From Gammaproteobacteria bacterium (GTDB taxonomy: Bacteria > Pseudomonadota > Gammaproteobacteria > Steroidobacterales > Foliamicaceae): a DNA stretch of 61,160 nt. Every line of letters starts with the position of its first letter. Position 1 is the stretch's first letter. Below, piece by piece: positions 7,501 through 15,962 of this stretch. Made by a program: the position numbers and the translations under genes. The notes under the pieces are model-generated. The model did not search any database, was not told the origin of the DNA, and saw nothing but the letters and a program-made list of their open reading frames with translations. The stretch is from NCBI GenBank assembly GCA_009844425.1, contig VYBN01000024.1:1-61160 (forward strand), read 5' to 3'.

Positions 7501-9871
7501 GCGTGAACTCCGCCGCATCGACATTGGCGAAACTTTCGTAATCAGCGCGCTTTTGGGCTACTTCCCGCATGCCCGACCCATCTCCATCGGCCGGCTGTAT
7601 ATCCAGGCGCCGTATCCCCGCTTCGGCGCGGGTCTTGCCTGCCAATGCCTGCTCGACCGCTTCTTGCGCGGCGCCGGGAGGCCCGTTGACTTCGCCGTAG
7701 CCTATGCGCCCGCCCTCACCCCTGGCGACCGCCACCAGGGTGCGCTCCACCGGCGGTGGCTTGGGGATGTACAGGTGCAGGAGCTCGCCAAGGTTTTCTT
7801 CGATGCGCTGGTCGTGAGCGCGCAATGCGAGCAGTATCTGCCCCAATTCCTGCCAGCCTTCCTCAGGGCCGCTCGTGCTCAACCATTTCTCGGGGTCGGC
7901 CGTGGGCGGAATCAGGATGGGGCACACGATATAGCCGAGTTCCTTGCCGGGGGCAACGCGCATGGCCCTGCCAACAGCTTGCACGACGTCTATGGGGCTT
8001 TTGCGGGCCTCCAGGAACGCCACCGCGCTCAATGAGGGCGAATCGGTGCCCTCGCCGAATATGCCCACATTGATGATGCCGTGCGGTTGCTCTGCTGCTG
8101 CGGCGGCCAGCCGTCCCTTGGCGGTTTCGCGGGCCGCGGCGTTGCTTGATGCATCGAGGTGTTCGAGGCTGTAATCGGAAGCGGCCCTGCCGTCCGCGTT
8201 CTCGGCTAGCCATCGTGAGACCCACTGCTTCACACTGCCGGACTGGAGATCCGCCGCCATGTTTTTGGACTTGTCAACGGTGTTCATGAAGGCGATGCAC
8301 GACTTGATGTCCACTTCCTCGCCTTGCGTCGCGCCGCCCATCGCCAAGGCAAATGCCAGGCCGCGCAGGTAGTCGGTGGTCGTTAGCTGGCCGCGGCCTT
8401 TGGTGCTTGTTTTCTTCGCCAACAGGTTCGCTGTCCTGAAAGCCCCCGGGTCGTTGACGCCCATGGCGATGATGCGATAGTCGGACAGCCAGCGATTGCG
8501 CACGGCCTCCTGGTAGCTCTTGCGGAACAGTTCCACGCCGAAGGTCGTTTCGTCGTCCATCGAGCGCACTATCCAGTTCGGGTTGCCAATGGGACGCTTG
8601 CCGTCATAGATGCGCGGCGTGGCTGTTTGATAGACGCGGTAGGTGGCGGGAAACCTGCCGCTGTCGTGACAAACGGTGAAGTCGCGAAGACGCTTTTCCT
8701 CTCTGTTCGCGGCAGGTGACTTCGAGTTCCTGCGCCTCAGACCCGCGGTTCTATGCGCTTCATCAGCGATCAGCACACTGGCTTTGACGCCAGCTTTCAA
8801 CAGGGCCTCCGATACCCTGGCGCTGCTCTGGTAGGTACCGATAAGAACCTTGATAACGTTCTCGGAGGTTACTTGGCGCATCCACTCAGCTATTTCGCCG
8901 GCATCGGTAGTTACCTTGCCCTTCACTTCGGCTGCGCTGACATTGCTGTTATCGACGGTCGGATCCAGTGTGGCGTTGCGGCTTCCTTCTTTTTTGGGGT
9001 CGTAACCCGCCGTGGCGTCCGAGCAGACCGCCAGCACGTCTATCGAAGCGTTGGCGTATTGCAGATATTCACGCCTTATCTGGCCAACGAGGGCAATGGA
9101 AGGACAAAGCGCAATGGACAGCCCGCCCGCGGGCGTGAGTTCCTCGATGATCCGCAGCGATATGCGAGTCTTTCCAGTGCCGCAGGGCAGAATGATCCTG
9201 CCTCGGGCCTCGCCCGCCGGGAGTCCGCCACTGTTCGAGCCTTCCTGTTCTTTCAGAATGCGGACACTGCTGGCCACGGCTTCGTTTTGCATGCACGTTC
9301 TTGTTTGCAGCCGTACTTCGCCCGACTCATCGCCGTGGATATCCGGCTGGCAGTGTTCGCACTCGTCGGGGGCGGCGTTGGCCCGCCGCTGCTGGTGCAG
9401 GTCGTTTGCGATGTTGACCAGTTTGAGAGGCTTGTCCTGCATCGAGGCCGACTGCTCCGCGCCGCTGGCCAGCCGATTGTCGCCATTGGTGACGATCCAG
9501 CGCTCGGCCCAGAAATTCGCGGCGGATGCGGCCGAGAATTTGGCGATCTCGTTGCTCTTTATCGAGTCGCCGCGGCCGTTTTCGTCCAGCTTACGCGATT
9601 TGCACTGGATCGCGATGTATCCGTCATCGCCGCTACGCAAGGCTACCGCGTCTATTCCCACATCCAGTCTGGTGGTGTTCGGAAAATGTATCTCCCTGTC
9701 CGGCCATTTATCCCAAGGCCAGCAGTGCGCGATGTCCCATTCCTTGATAAATGGGCCGGACTCCACAGTGACGACCTCCAGCCATTCTCCGTCGGTCTCC
9801 TGCGGATTCATCTCGGCAATCTTCTTGATCGCCTGTTCGATGATGTCTTGCGCAGCCGAGGTCTCCATCAT
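4538..9871 (-). CDS. type ISP-like single-chain restriction-modification enzyme (nuclease-helicase-methylase) with extra C-terminal module
   Basis: This 1777-residue protein combines all restriction-modification activities. Residues ~30-150: Mrr-like nuclease (D74 in VGIDAV, Q89-C-K91 in IAIQCKSRK). Residues ~220-650: superfamily 2 helicase/translocase with Walker A LPCGTGKTR (~228-236), DEAH (370-373), TATP (416-419) and QAVGRAMR (631-638). Residues ~860-1080: helical linker. Residues ~1095-1350: N6-adenine methylase with DLACGSGTLL (1099-1108) and NPPF (1244-1247). The rest should hold target recognition. Known LlaGI/LlaBIII-type proteins are about 200 residues shorter; the last ~90 residues here (GESMVPLILERM, HWFYALRAITGANPI, EAWLEWGR) match what I recall as a free-standing small protein. 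Two ATGs open the frame behind a strong GGGAGGA ribosome site. The frameshifted small gene overlaps its end. Confidence 0.88.
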   Translation of the reverse strand: MMETSAAQDIIEQAIKKIAEMNPQETDGEWLEVVTVESGPFIKEWDIAHCWPWDKWPDREIHFPNTTRLDVGIDAVALRSGDDGYIAIQCKSRKLDENGRGDSIKSNEIAKFSAASAANFWAERWIVTNGDNRLASGAEQSASMQDKPLKLVNIANDLHQQRRANAAPDECEHCQPDIHGDESGEVRLQTRTCMQNEAVASSVRILKEQEGSNSGGLPAGEARGRIILPCGTGKTRISLRIIEELTPAGGLSIALCPSIALVGQIRREYLQYANASIDVLAVCSDATAGYDPKKEGSRNATLDPTVDNSNVSAAEVKGKVTTDAGEIAEWMRQVTSENVIKVLIGTYQSSARVSEALLKAGVKASVLIADEAHRTAGLRRRNSKSPAANREEKRLRDFTVCHDSGRFPATYRVYQTATPRIYDGKRPIGNPNWIVRSMDDETTFGVELFRKSYQEAVRNRWLSDYRIIAMGVNDPGAFRTANLLAKKTSTKGRGQLTTTDYLRGLAFALAMGGATQGEEVDIKSCIAFMNTVDKSKNMAADLQSGSVKQWVSRWLAENADGRAASDYSLEHLDASSNAAARETAKGRLAAAAAEQPHGIINVGIFGEGTDSPSLSAVAFLEARKSPIDVVQAVGRAMRVAPGKELGYIVCPILIPPTADPEKWLSTSGPEEGWQELGQILLALRAHDQRIEENLGELLHLYIPKPPPVERTLVAVARGEGGRIGYGEVNGPPGAAQEAVEQALAGKTRAEAGIRRLDIQPADGDGSGMREVAQKRADYESFANVDAAEFTQILAGKKNSDGTIELRADSVARDRPKAGAARGIVNIQKTKAKARKMINGGSGIRLQPGSSSKTRRTAKERAEEQGALMLKLSGLEDYGSAIRMNLLSKSGLSDNRVMRDLNILESSVTEAAHHMRADGLLPALNRHFGLDRLKDTGKKQADGCTIAALLMMNAAMLHQRISNGGWLSGVSDLSLIKNQADVARKIGREWERIMRHDFRPVLEPALEAIYAVETTGKTAGLERALHHLAAEAERIAETYADMGADHAGPLFNRVMGNQASDGAFFTRPVAASLAARLTLDACGDQDWSDPEVWRNHKTVDLACGSGTLLAAMLTDMKRRAGESGADAETLNQLQKLAVEDVIKGLEINPVSLQLAASQLTAGNQRVSYRRMSLHLMPYGPDKHAPDQVRAGTLELLGQRAVVKRPNELDLDDDAIDSRATWETTDDTELEDAVDAVKNTRIVIMNPPFTNRANMGEKFPKETQRELRSRADMMEQKLTQADPGLMEFADKNSIRPLFAGLADHCAERSDGVLTMINPTIALTAPSGQRERLALAQRFHIHTVLTSHQPRNINLSQHTAINESIVVMRRHNGGKPPTRFINLDRMPVDDNEAADFHQCLLGCKEGLMANGWGEVSYWPAERIEAGDWTPAIWRSPELAQAGWKFANHPNLQLLGSIPGCTAHDGSRRVRENFDRSSRDNEDSIPILESKGAEGQKTIQSTPDGHWVFKRGRERQARHYLEWSSHLLITAGQDNSTARLTATASEAKYLGQTWFPVVGLSSEEAKAIAVFANSTPGRLQIMRDSGKKLAFPSYSPRATNNLRVPDIKDERIRQTLAASWERTKDMVVPQYRDGECEVRRLWDEAVAEAMGWDAAELERLRLLLHQEPHVRGLGYGQYADEVEAGPADRQRFTELADRWEKDTVFLSNSDRKAAHPAHREIVDMGESMVPLILERMRSQGGHWFYALRAITGANPIQPADRGNVSAMQEAWLEWGRFNGYA

Positions 9872-10136
9872 TCCTCCCTCTCACAAAACGGGGCGGGCTG
9901 AGTTGCGCGTTGGTTCTCTGCTGACATGGGTTGGCCGATCAATTTGCCAGCGAGAGAGGCGCAGCGCCCGTCAGCAAAGATAATGCAGTTTCCGTTTCCG
10001 CGCCAGAGGTATCGTCCCGGCAATCCGAATTCGTGCCGGGGCGCGAAAAGACAACTGCCGCGGCCAAATCGCAGTATTGCCTGTTCCAACCGGCATCGCG
10101 CAAAATTGTGGCTGCTTGAAGGACCTCCTTTTTCCC

Positions 10137-11339
10137 GTGCAAACATCCGATTCGAATCATCTTCCGTTCACTGCCGCGGTCAGGGAGTTCCTGCGCCTCG
10201 AGTCCCTGGGAGGCGTGCTGGTGCTGGCAGCGGCGGTTCTGGCGCTCTTGACCGCCAATTCGGCCTGGTCCGGCTACTACGAGGCCCTTCTCGAAACCGA
10301 AGCCGCCGTGCGGATCGGTTCGTTTCTGATCGAGAAACCGCTGCTGCTTTGGATCAACGACGGGCTGATGGCCGTGTTCTTCTTCCTGATCGGCCTGGAG
10401 CTCAAGCGCGAATTTCTGGAGGGGGAGCTCTCCTCGCCCGAAAAGCTTACCCTGCCCCTGATCGGGGCCGCGGGCGGAATCGCGGTGCCGGCCCTGTTCT
10501 ACGCTCTGCTGAATGGATCGGATGCCACGGCAATGGACGGCTGGGCTATTCCGGTGGCCACCGATATTGCTTTCGTCCTGGCGCTGCTCGGAGCGTTCGG
10601 CTCGCGGGTGCCGCTCGCGCTAAAGGTGTTTGTGCTCACGCTCGCAATCATCGATGATCTCGCGGCGATTGCGATCATCGCCATCTTCTACGTCGCGGAT
10701 CTTTCGCTCGCCGCCCTGCTATGGGCGGGCGCAATGTTCGTTGGCGCGGTGATTGCGAACCGCCTGGGCGTAACCCGAATAACCCCATACGCGCTGCTTG
10801 GATTGCTGATGTGGGTGGCCGTCCTGAAGTCCGGCGTTCACGCCACGTTGGCGGGCATCCTGATCGCATTGTGCATTCCGCTTCGTGACCGCGCGGGCGG
10901 CTCGCCCCTGCGGCAACTCGAGCACGATCTCCATGCCCCCGTGGCCTTCATCATTCTTCCGGTGTTTGCCTTCGCAAACGCCGGCCTGCCACTCCGGGAA
11001 ATGGCGCTGGACGCCGTTTTTCATCCGGTGACGATCGGGGTGGCCGCCGGGCTGATTGCCGGCAAGTCGATCGGCATCACGTCCTTTATCGCGATCGCCG
11101 CTCTCGCGGGGATTGTGCGCCTGCCGCGGGAGATCAACTGGATGCAGGTGCTCGGCGTTGCCTTTGCTTGCGGGATCGGCTTTACGATGAGTCTTTTCAT
11201 TGCCGGCCTGGCGCTCGAACACGGCAGCGGCGAATACTTCAACAAGGCGCGCCTGGGCGTGCTGCTGGGCTCAGCGATGGCTGCGCTGTTTGGAGGTCTG
11301 GTGCTCCACATGAGTCTCGCGCGGCGAGGCGCGAAGTAG
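10137..11339 (+). CDS. nhaA: Na+/H+ antiporter NhaA
   Basis: Inner-membrane antiporter, exchanging protons for sodium. The protein is almost wholly hydrophobic with about twelve membrane segments; the NhaA signatures are SLGGVLVLAAAVLALLTANS at the start, LFFF-like AVFFFLIGLELKRE, the unwound-helix region PVATDIAFVLALLG, and the paired sodium-binding aspartates in TLAIIDDLAAIAI. I place the start at GTG 10137, giving 400 residues with a short polar head before the first helix; the frame is open back to an ATG at 10077, but those 20 residues do not look like NhaA, and a GAAGGA lies 13 nt before the GTG. It diverges from the restriction-modification gene across a 265-nt gap in which I see no other gene. 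Confidence 0.93.
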   Translation: MQTSDSNHLPFTAAVREFLRLESLGGVLVLAAAVLALLTANSAWSGYYEALLETEAAVRIGSFLIEKPLLLWINDGLMAVFFFLIGLELKREFLEGELSSPEKLTLPLIGAAGGIAVPALFYALLNGSDATAMDGWAIPVATDIAFVLALLGAFGSRVPLALKVFVLTLAIIDDLAAIAIIAIFYVADLSLAALLWAGAMFVGAVIANRLGVTRITPYALLGLLMWVAVLKSGVHATLAGILIALCIPLRDRAGGSPLRQLEHDLHAPVAFIILPVFAFANAGLPLREMALDAVFHPVTIGVAAGLIAGKSIGITSFIAIAALAGIVRLPREINWMQVLGVAFACGIGFTMSLFIAGLALEHGSGEYFNKARLGVLLGSAMAALFGGLVLHMSLARRGAK

Positions 11340-11371
11340 CGAGAGCATACGCCGCCCGCGGCCGGCTGCCG

Positions 11372-12916
11372 TCAATCTTCGAGCAATTCGGCCAGCGGCG
11401 GTTGTGAGCGTGGATCGGCGGCGAGGCGCTTGGCGTGTTCCACGCCCCACTGGTCGAACGGGTTGACGCCCAGCAGCGTGGCCTGAACGAAGACCTTGTG
11501 TTCGTAGAGCGCGATCAATGCGCCCAAGTGCCGGGGATCGAGCCTCTCGAGCAGCAATATGTTCGAGGGACGGCCGCCGGGCAGGGCCTTGTGTGACGCC
11601 AACGGATCGGATGACATGGCGCTTTGCGGAAGGCCTCGCGCCAGGGCCTCGGCTTGCGCCAGCATCTGGCGCAGCGCTTCCAAGTGCATCCGCGGATAGG
11701 CGCCGCCGCCGTCCCGAACCGCGATAAAGTCGGCGCAGTGTGCGCGCGCGCCCTGCTGCGCCCATTGCATGATCGAGTGTTGCGCGTTCGAACCGGTGAC
11801 CCCCAGCAGGGCCGCCACACCCCTGCCCTCAAGCGGACGGCCGTGCGCGTCGACGCTCTTGCCGAGGCTCTCCATTTCCAGTTGCTGCAGATAGGCCGGC
11901 AGCCCTTTCAGGCGCGTGTCGTACGGGAGCAGGAGTTGGGTCGAGCAACCCAGCATGGACTGGTTCCAGAACGCGAGAAGGCCCATCAGCACCGGCATGC
12001 CGGCTTCCGGGGGCGCCTCGAGAAAGTGCCGGTCCATCCAGCGCCCGCCTTCAAGAAACTCGATCATGCAGGCGGGGCCGAGCGACAGCCAGGCGCTCAC
12101 GCCGGCGGCCGACCAGATCGAATAACGCCCGCCTACCGAATCCGGCATCAGAAACGCCATGCCGGGCGCGATTCCCCAGGCGGCCATGGCTTCGGCGTCG
12201 GCGGAAACGGCGGCGAAATGACGCGCCGGGGCGTCTTCGCCGAGCGCCGCGGTCAGCCAGTGGCGCGCCGAGTATGCATTGGCGGTTGTTTCCGCGGTGG
12301 AGAAGCTCTTCGAGCACACCACGAACAGCGTTTCCGCGGGGTCGTTCCGCGACAGCGCCCGCTCGAGCTCGACGCCGTCCATTTCCGACACGAAATCCAC
12401 CGGACGGGAGTTTTCGTCCCCCAGCGCGGAACACAAAAGCCGCGCACCGAGGTCCGAGCCCCCGATGCCGATATTGACGATGCGCTTCAGCGGCGCGCCC
12501 GCCGCCCCCACCATCTTGCCGGCCCGGAACCGCCGGGCAAACGCGCCCGTTCGCTTCCGCTGCTCGGACAGCAGCGCATTTGCCGGGTTCGCGGAACGGG
12601 CGTCCGGATGCAGCGCGGCGCGATTCTCGCTTGGGTTTACGACCTTACCGGCGAACAGAGCGGCCCGGGCGGCCTCAAGCCCTCGCGCCTCAGCCAGTGC
12701 CTTGAGAAGTCCGGGAGTCTTGCCGTTCAGCCTTTGCCGGCTGTAATCCAGCAGCAGTCCGGCCCCCGCGGGGCCGTCGCTGCACAGGGAATAGTCCGCG
12801 AACCGGCCCGGCTCATCCAGCAATTCACCCAGCCGCCACCCGCGCGCCTGCCCCGCGTGCTCCAGGAGCACGTCCCATTCCGGCAAGGAAGCGATGTCCC
12901 CAGGGATGGGCGGCAA
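11372..12916 (-). CDS. pgi: glucose-6-phosphate isomerase
   Basis: Cytoplasmic enzyme interconverting glucose-6-P and fructose-6-P in glycolysis/gluconeogenesis. The 514 residues show the SIS-fold signatures NIGIGGSDLGARLL, VGGRYSIWSAAG and the C-terminal signature region ALYEHKVFVQATLLGVNPFDQWGVEHAK (here split by position around residues 460-490). It is a little shorter than the ~550-residue enterobacterial enzyme. The start is a TTG at 12916, only six bases after the nhaB stop, so it is probably cotranscribed with nhaB. Its product feeds the sugar-nucleotide genes at 1-4 kb, but no direct link is visible. Confidence 0.95.
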   Translation of the reverse strand: MPPIPGDIASLPEWDVLLEHAGQARGWRLGELLDEPGRFADYSLCSDGPAGAGLLLDYSRQRLNGKTPGLLKALAEARGLEAARAALFAGKVVNPSENRAALHPDARSANPANALLSEQRKRTGAFARRFRAGKMVGAAGAPLKRIVNIGIGGSDLGARLLCSALGDENSRPVDFVSEMDGVELERALSRNDPAETLFVVCSKSFSTAETTANAYSARHWLTAALGEDAPARHFAAVSADAEAMAAWGIAPGMAFLMPDSVGGRYSIWSAAGVSAWLSLGPACMIEFLEGGRWMDRHFLEAPPEAGMPVLMGLLAFWNQSMLGCSTQLLLPYDTRLKGLPAYLQQLEMESLGKSVDAHGRPLEGRGVAALLGVTGSNAQHSIMQWAQQGARAHCADFIAVRDGGGAYPRMHLEALRQMLAQAEALARGLPQSAMSSDPLASHKALPGGRPSNILLLERLDPRHLGALIALYEHKVFVQATLLGVNPFDQWGVEHAKRLAADPRSQPPLAELLED

Positions 12917-12922
12917 CCCCGC

Positions 12923-14464
12923 TTACAGGACGTAGATGATGGCGAGCAGGCCGGTTGCGGTCATCGTGACCGTATACGGCAGCGCCATCAGCACCATCCG
13001 CAGATAACTCAGGCGGATGGCCGGCGCCAGCGCCGTGGTCAGCAGGAACAGGAAGGCCGCCTGGCCGTTCGGCGTGCCCACGCTGGGAATATTGGTGCCG
13101 GTATTGATGGCCACGACCAGCAGCTCGAACTGCGAACGGTCGATCAGTCCGTCGAACAGCGCCTGCTTGACCTCGGCGATATACACCGTGGCCACGAACA
13201 CGTTGTCGCTGATCAGCGACAGAACCCCGTTGGCCAGGTACATGATCGCCAGCTGCTCGGTGCCGTCGCGGGTGAAGATCAGGTCGGTGACCGGCTTGAA
13301 GAGCTTCTGGTCGTAAATGACCGCGACAATGCCGAAGAACACGACCAGCAGCGCGGTAAAGGGAAGCGCCTCCTGAAAGGCCTTGCCGAGCCGGTGCTCT
13401 TCAGTGACTCCGGAAAAAGCCGTGGCGAGCACGATGATCATCAGGCCGATCAGGCCCACCTCGGTGTGGTGAAGCTGATGCAGACTCAGCGCGACGATCA
13501 GAACGACGGCCGCACCGCCCTGGGCCACCAGAGCGGCATTCTGCTTCGGCGTGCGGCGCTCGGACGCCTCGCGGTCGTAGCGTTCGAGGACCTCGCGCAC
13601 GGCAGGGCTTAGCTTGACGCCGTAGCCGAACTTGCCGACAAGCTCCAGCGCCGCGCAGGTGAGCAGTCCCACCACCAGCACGGGCATGGTCACCGGCGCC
13701 ATGTTCAGGAAGAACTGCCCGAAATCCCATCCGGCTTCGCCGAAAGCGCGGCCCGCTTCCTTGGCGAGGAGAAGGTTTTGCGGCTCGCCGACCAGCGTCG
13801 TAACGCCGCCCAGCGCGGTGCCTACGGCGGCGTGCATCATCAGCCCGCGAAGAAAGGCGCGGAACTGGCGCAGTTCCGCCATCTTGTCCGCTTCAACCCG
13901 CGAGTCGTCCGTGAGCACCTTCGAGGCTTCGCCCCCCGACAGGCCCGACGCGACCGAATGGTAGATACGGTAAAAGCCGATCGCCACCGAGATGATGACC
14001 GCCGTAACGGTCAGCGCATCAAGATACGCGGACAGCACCGCGGCCGTTGCGCTGAAGAGCAGCGAGAGCAGCAGCCGGGAGCGCACCCCGAGCAGAATGC
14101 GGGTGAAAACGTAGAGCAGCATCTCCTTCAAGAAGAAGATGCCCGCCACCATGAAGATCATCAGCAGGATGACGGGAAAGTTCTCCAGCGTCTTTGTGTA
14201 CAGCGTCTCCGGCGACGTCATGCCCATCAGGACCGCCTGTATCGCCAGCAATCCGCCGGGCTGCAGCGGATAGCAGCGCAGCGCCATCGCCAGCGTGAAG
14301 ATGAATTGCAGAACCAGCACCCAGCCCGCAATGAACTCGCCGCCCGGCAGCAGGAACCACAGGATCGGGTTGACGATCAGAAACGCGATGATCGTCTGCT
14401 TGTACCAGCGGGGCGAGTCGCCCAGAAAGTTTTGTGCGAAAGCGGACCGAATTGACTGCGCCAC
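12923..14464 (-). CDS. nhaB: Na+/H+ antiporter NhaB
   Basis: Inner-membrane sodium/proton antiporter of 513 residues, the usual NhaB length and a family found mainly in gammaproteobacteria. The start [20 protein letters not shown] is typical of the family, as are the segments [23 protein letters not shown] [38 protein letters not shown] and, near the C-terminus, [20 protein letters not shown]. About ten membrane helices are evident. It starts at GTG 14464, and pgi follows six bases after its stop. With nhaA 1.6 kb away on the other strand, the organism seems equipped for saline or alkaline conditions. Confidence 0.94.
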   Translation of the reverse strand: MAQSIRSAFAQNFLGDSPRWYKQTIIAFLIVNPILWFLLPGGEFIAGWVLVLQFIFTLAMALRCYPLQPGGLLAIQAVLMGMTSPETLYTKTLENFPVILLMIFMVAGIFFLKEMLLYVFTRILLGVRSRLLLSLLFSATAAVLSAYLDALTVTAVIISVAIGFYRIYHSVASGLSGGEASKVLTDDSRVEADKMAELRQFRAFLRGLMMHAAVGTALGGVTTLVGEPQNLLLAKEAGRAFGEAGWDFGQFFLNMAPVTMPVLVVGLLTCAALELVGKFGYGVKLSPAVREVLERYDREASERRTPKQNAALVAQGGAAVVLIVALSLHQLHHTEVGLIGLMIIVLATAFSGVTEEHRLGKAFQEALPFTALLVVFFGIVAVIYDQKLFKPVTDLIFTRDGTEQLAIMYLANGVLSLISDNVFVATVYIAEVKQALFDGLIDRSQFELLVVAINTGTNIPSVGTPNGQAAFLFLLTTALAPAIRLSYLRMVLMALPYTVTMTATGLLAIIYVL

Positions 14465-14508
14465 GATTTACTCCAGTTCGGCAAAAGCCGGATTCTATTT
14501 CATGAGAA

Positions 14509-15210
14509 TCAGGTATCCCTGAGTTCCTTCAGCCAGGCGGCGCCGCGTTCGGACTTGGCGTCGATATTGCACAGCATTTTCTCGTGTGCTTCCAGGTCCT
14601 CGGCGCCGGGCTCAAAGCGGACAAACTCAAGGCCCTCCCGATCGATGGTCCGCTTCGCGCCGCCGCCCGCCTCCTCGTTCATGCTGAGTTTGCCCTGCCC
14701 CATCGTCATGCGAAGCCACACCGAGGCCGTCAGGCGGGCGTCCTCCAGGGCATCGTGGTAGCCCCGCCCGCTGGACGCGACACCCAGGCGAAGGCTCAGC
14801 GCGTCGAGGTTGTTGCGCTGCGAGGGATAGCGCGCCCGCGCCATCTTCAGCGTGCAGGTCGAGTCGCAGATCTCGCCAAGCCGTTCCTTTCTTTGGGCCT
14901 TCTTAAGTTCCGCATCGAGAAACCCCAGGTCGAACTCGATGTTGTGCCCGAGCAGGTGGGCGCCGCGCACGAATGCAAGAAACTCTTCGGCAAGTTCCGC
15001 AAATTTCGGCTGACCCGCCACCTGGTCGTCGCTTATACCGTGGATTCGGGAGGACTCCGCCGGGATCGACCGCTGTGGGTCGATCAGCCGATGGAAATCG
15101 CGGCCGGTGAACTGCCGCTCGACCAGCTCCACACAGCCGACGGAAATGACGCGGTCGCCGGAATTGGGGTCCAGCCCGGTGGTTTCGACGTCAATGGCAA
15201 CGTGGCGCAT
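14509..15210 (-). CDS. dnaQ: DNA polymerase III epsilon subunit (3'-5' exonuclease)
   Basis: Proofreading subunit of the replicative polymerase, 233 residues from the chosen ATG. The DEDDh exonuclease motifs are present: Exo I VAIDVETTGLD (D7, E9), Exo II LLGHNIEFDLGFLD, and Exo III GYHDALEDARLTASVW with the general-base histidine. A C-terminal tail of ~60 residues should bind the alpha subunit. The frame runs back to 15258, but MRHVAIDVETTG is the family start. It lies 22 nt downstream of rnhA on the same strand, the classic rnhA-dnaQ neighbourhood, though in E. coli these two are divergent rather than tandem. Confidence 0.93.
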   Translation of the reverse strand: MRHVAIDVETTGLDPNSGDRVISVGCVELVERQFTGRDFHRLIDPQRSIPAESSRIHGISDDQVAGQPKFAELAEEFLAFVRGAHLLGHNIEFDLGFLDAELKKAQRKERLGEICDSTCTLKMARARYPSQRNNLDALSLRLGVASSGRGYHDALEDARLTASVWLRMTMGQGKLSMNEEAGGGAKRTIDREGLEFVRFEPGAEDLEAHEKMLCNIDAKSERGAAWLKELRDT

Positions 15211-15232
15211 GGTTCCGGTATCCAGCGGCGAA

Positions 15233-15688
15233 TCAGGATTCCACTGCGCCGGCCGCAACCAGCGAGTTCATCGCCTCGCGCGCGAGCATGTCCGCGCGCT
15301 CATTGCCCGGATTTCCGGCGTGTCCCCGAACCCAGCGCCACTCGACCGAGTGGCGGACGCAGATCTTGTCGAGATCGCGCCACAGGTCCTCGTTGCGCAC
15401 AGGCTTCTTGTTCGCGGTCTTCCAGCCGTTGCGCTTCCATTTGTCCAGCCAGCCCTTCATGCCCTTCTGCACATAGGTCGAATCGGTGTGCAGCACCACC
15501 CGGCAGGGGCGCTTCAAGGCCTCCAGTGCGCGTAGCGCTGCGGTAAGTTCCATGCGATTGTTGGTGGTGTGCGGCTCCGCGCCGCTGATCTCGCGCTCGT
15601 GCTCCCCCGCACGCAACAGCGCCGCCCAGCCGCCGGGTCCCGGGTTGCCCGAGCAGGCGCCATCGGTATAAATCTCCACCTGCTGCAC
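15233..15688 (-). CDS. rnhA: ribonuclease HI
   Basis: Endonuclease that cuts RNA in RNA-DNA hybrids, 151 residues from GTG 15688. Catalytic acids are visible in [17 protein letters not shown] (D9), [12 protein letters not shown], and HTDSTYV, with the basic handle region [20 protein letters not shown] and the C-terminal histidine/aspartate segment [13 protein letters not shown]. The frame is open 28 codons further upstream, but that stretch lacks family similarity and runs into a repeat. A TACAAT hexamer lies 8 nt before the GTG with no Shine-Dalgarno, so a leaderless message is possible. dnaQ follows in tandem. Confidence 0.93.
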   Translation of the reverse strand: MQQVEIYTDGACSGNPGPGGWAALLRAGEHEREISGAEPHTTNNRMELTAALRALEALKRPCRVVLHTDSTYVQKGMKGWLDKWKRNGWKTANKKPVRNEDLWRDLDKICVRHSVEWRWVRGHAGNPGNERADMLAREAMNSLVAAGAVES

Positions 15689-15750
15689 GGAACCGGATTG
15701 TACCGTTCGGGCGCGCCGGGACTCGCACTTGGGCACGCAGGCACACTGAC

Positions 15751-15807
15751 CAGGTTCTTCCGGGAGACGCATGAATACATCTATGGGGCTCGCGGCGATA
15801 TCCCTGG
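15751..15807. repeat. half copy of the long-hairpin repeat
   Basis: This stretch matches the left arm end and core of the type-1 hairpin element (TTCTTCCGGGAGACGCATGA, then AATACATC) but has no complementary right arm. It stops within a few bases of the full copy at 15810. It reads as an older copy whose right half was lost or replaced. Confidence 0.6.
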
Positions 15808-15809
15808 CG

Positions 15810-15920
15810 CGCGGGGACTCTTACCGGGTCCTTCCGGGAGACGCATGAATACATCCCTGTAGCTTGCTCCGGCATCCCTGCCTCCAATACTCCCGGAAGG
15901 ACCCGGTAAGAGTCCCCGCG
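15810..15920. repeat. long-hairpin element, copy 1 (31-bp perfect stem)
   Basis: Arms 15810-15840 and 15890-15920 are perfectly complementary over 31 bp, enclosing a 49-nt loop with the shared core (ACGCATGAATACATC, CTGTAGCTTGCTCC, GGCATCCCTGCCTCCAATA). It lies between the divergent genes rnhA and fabI, so it cannot act here as a terminator of either, and it has no T-run. Confidence 0.85.
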
Positions 15921-15962
15921 AACAGCAATAGTGGTTGCGTGCGATAGCTGTAGAATCGCGCC

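Noticed and set aside
11624..13612. Long plus-strand open frame of 662 codons opposite pgi and nhaB.
   Set aside because: Both minus-strand genes are certain; the antisense frame is compositional.
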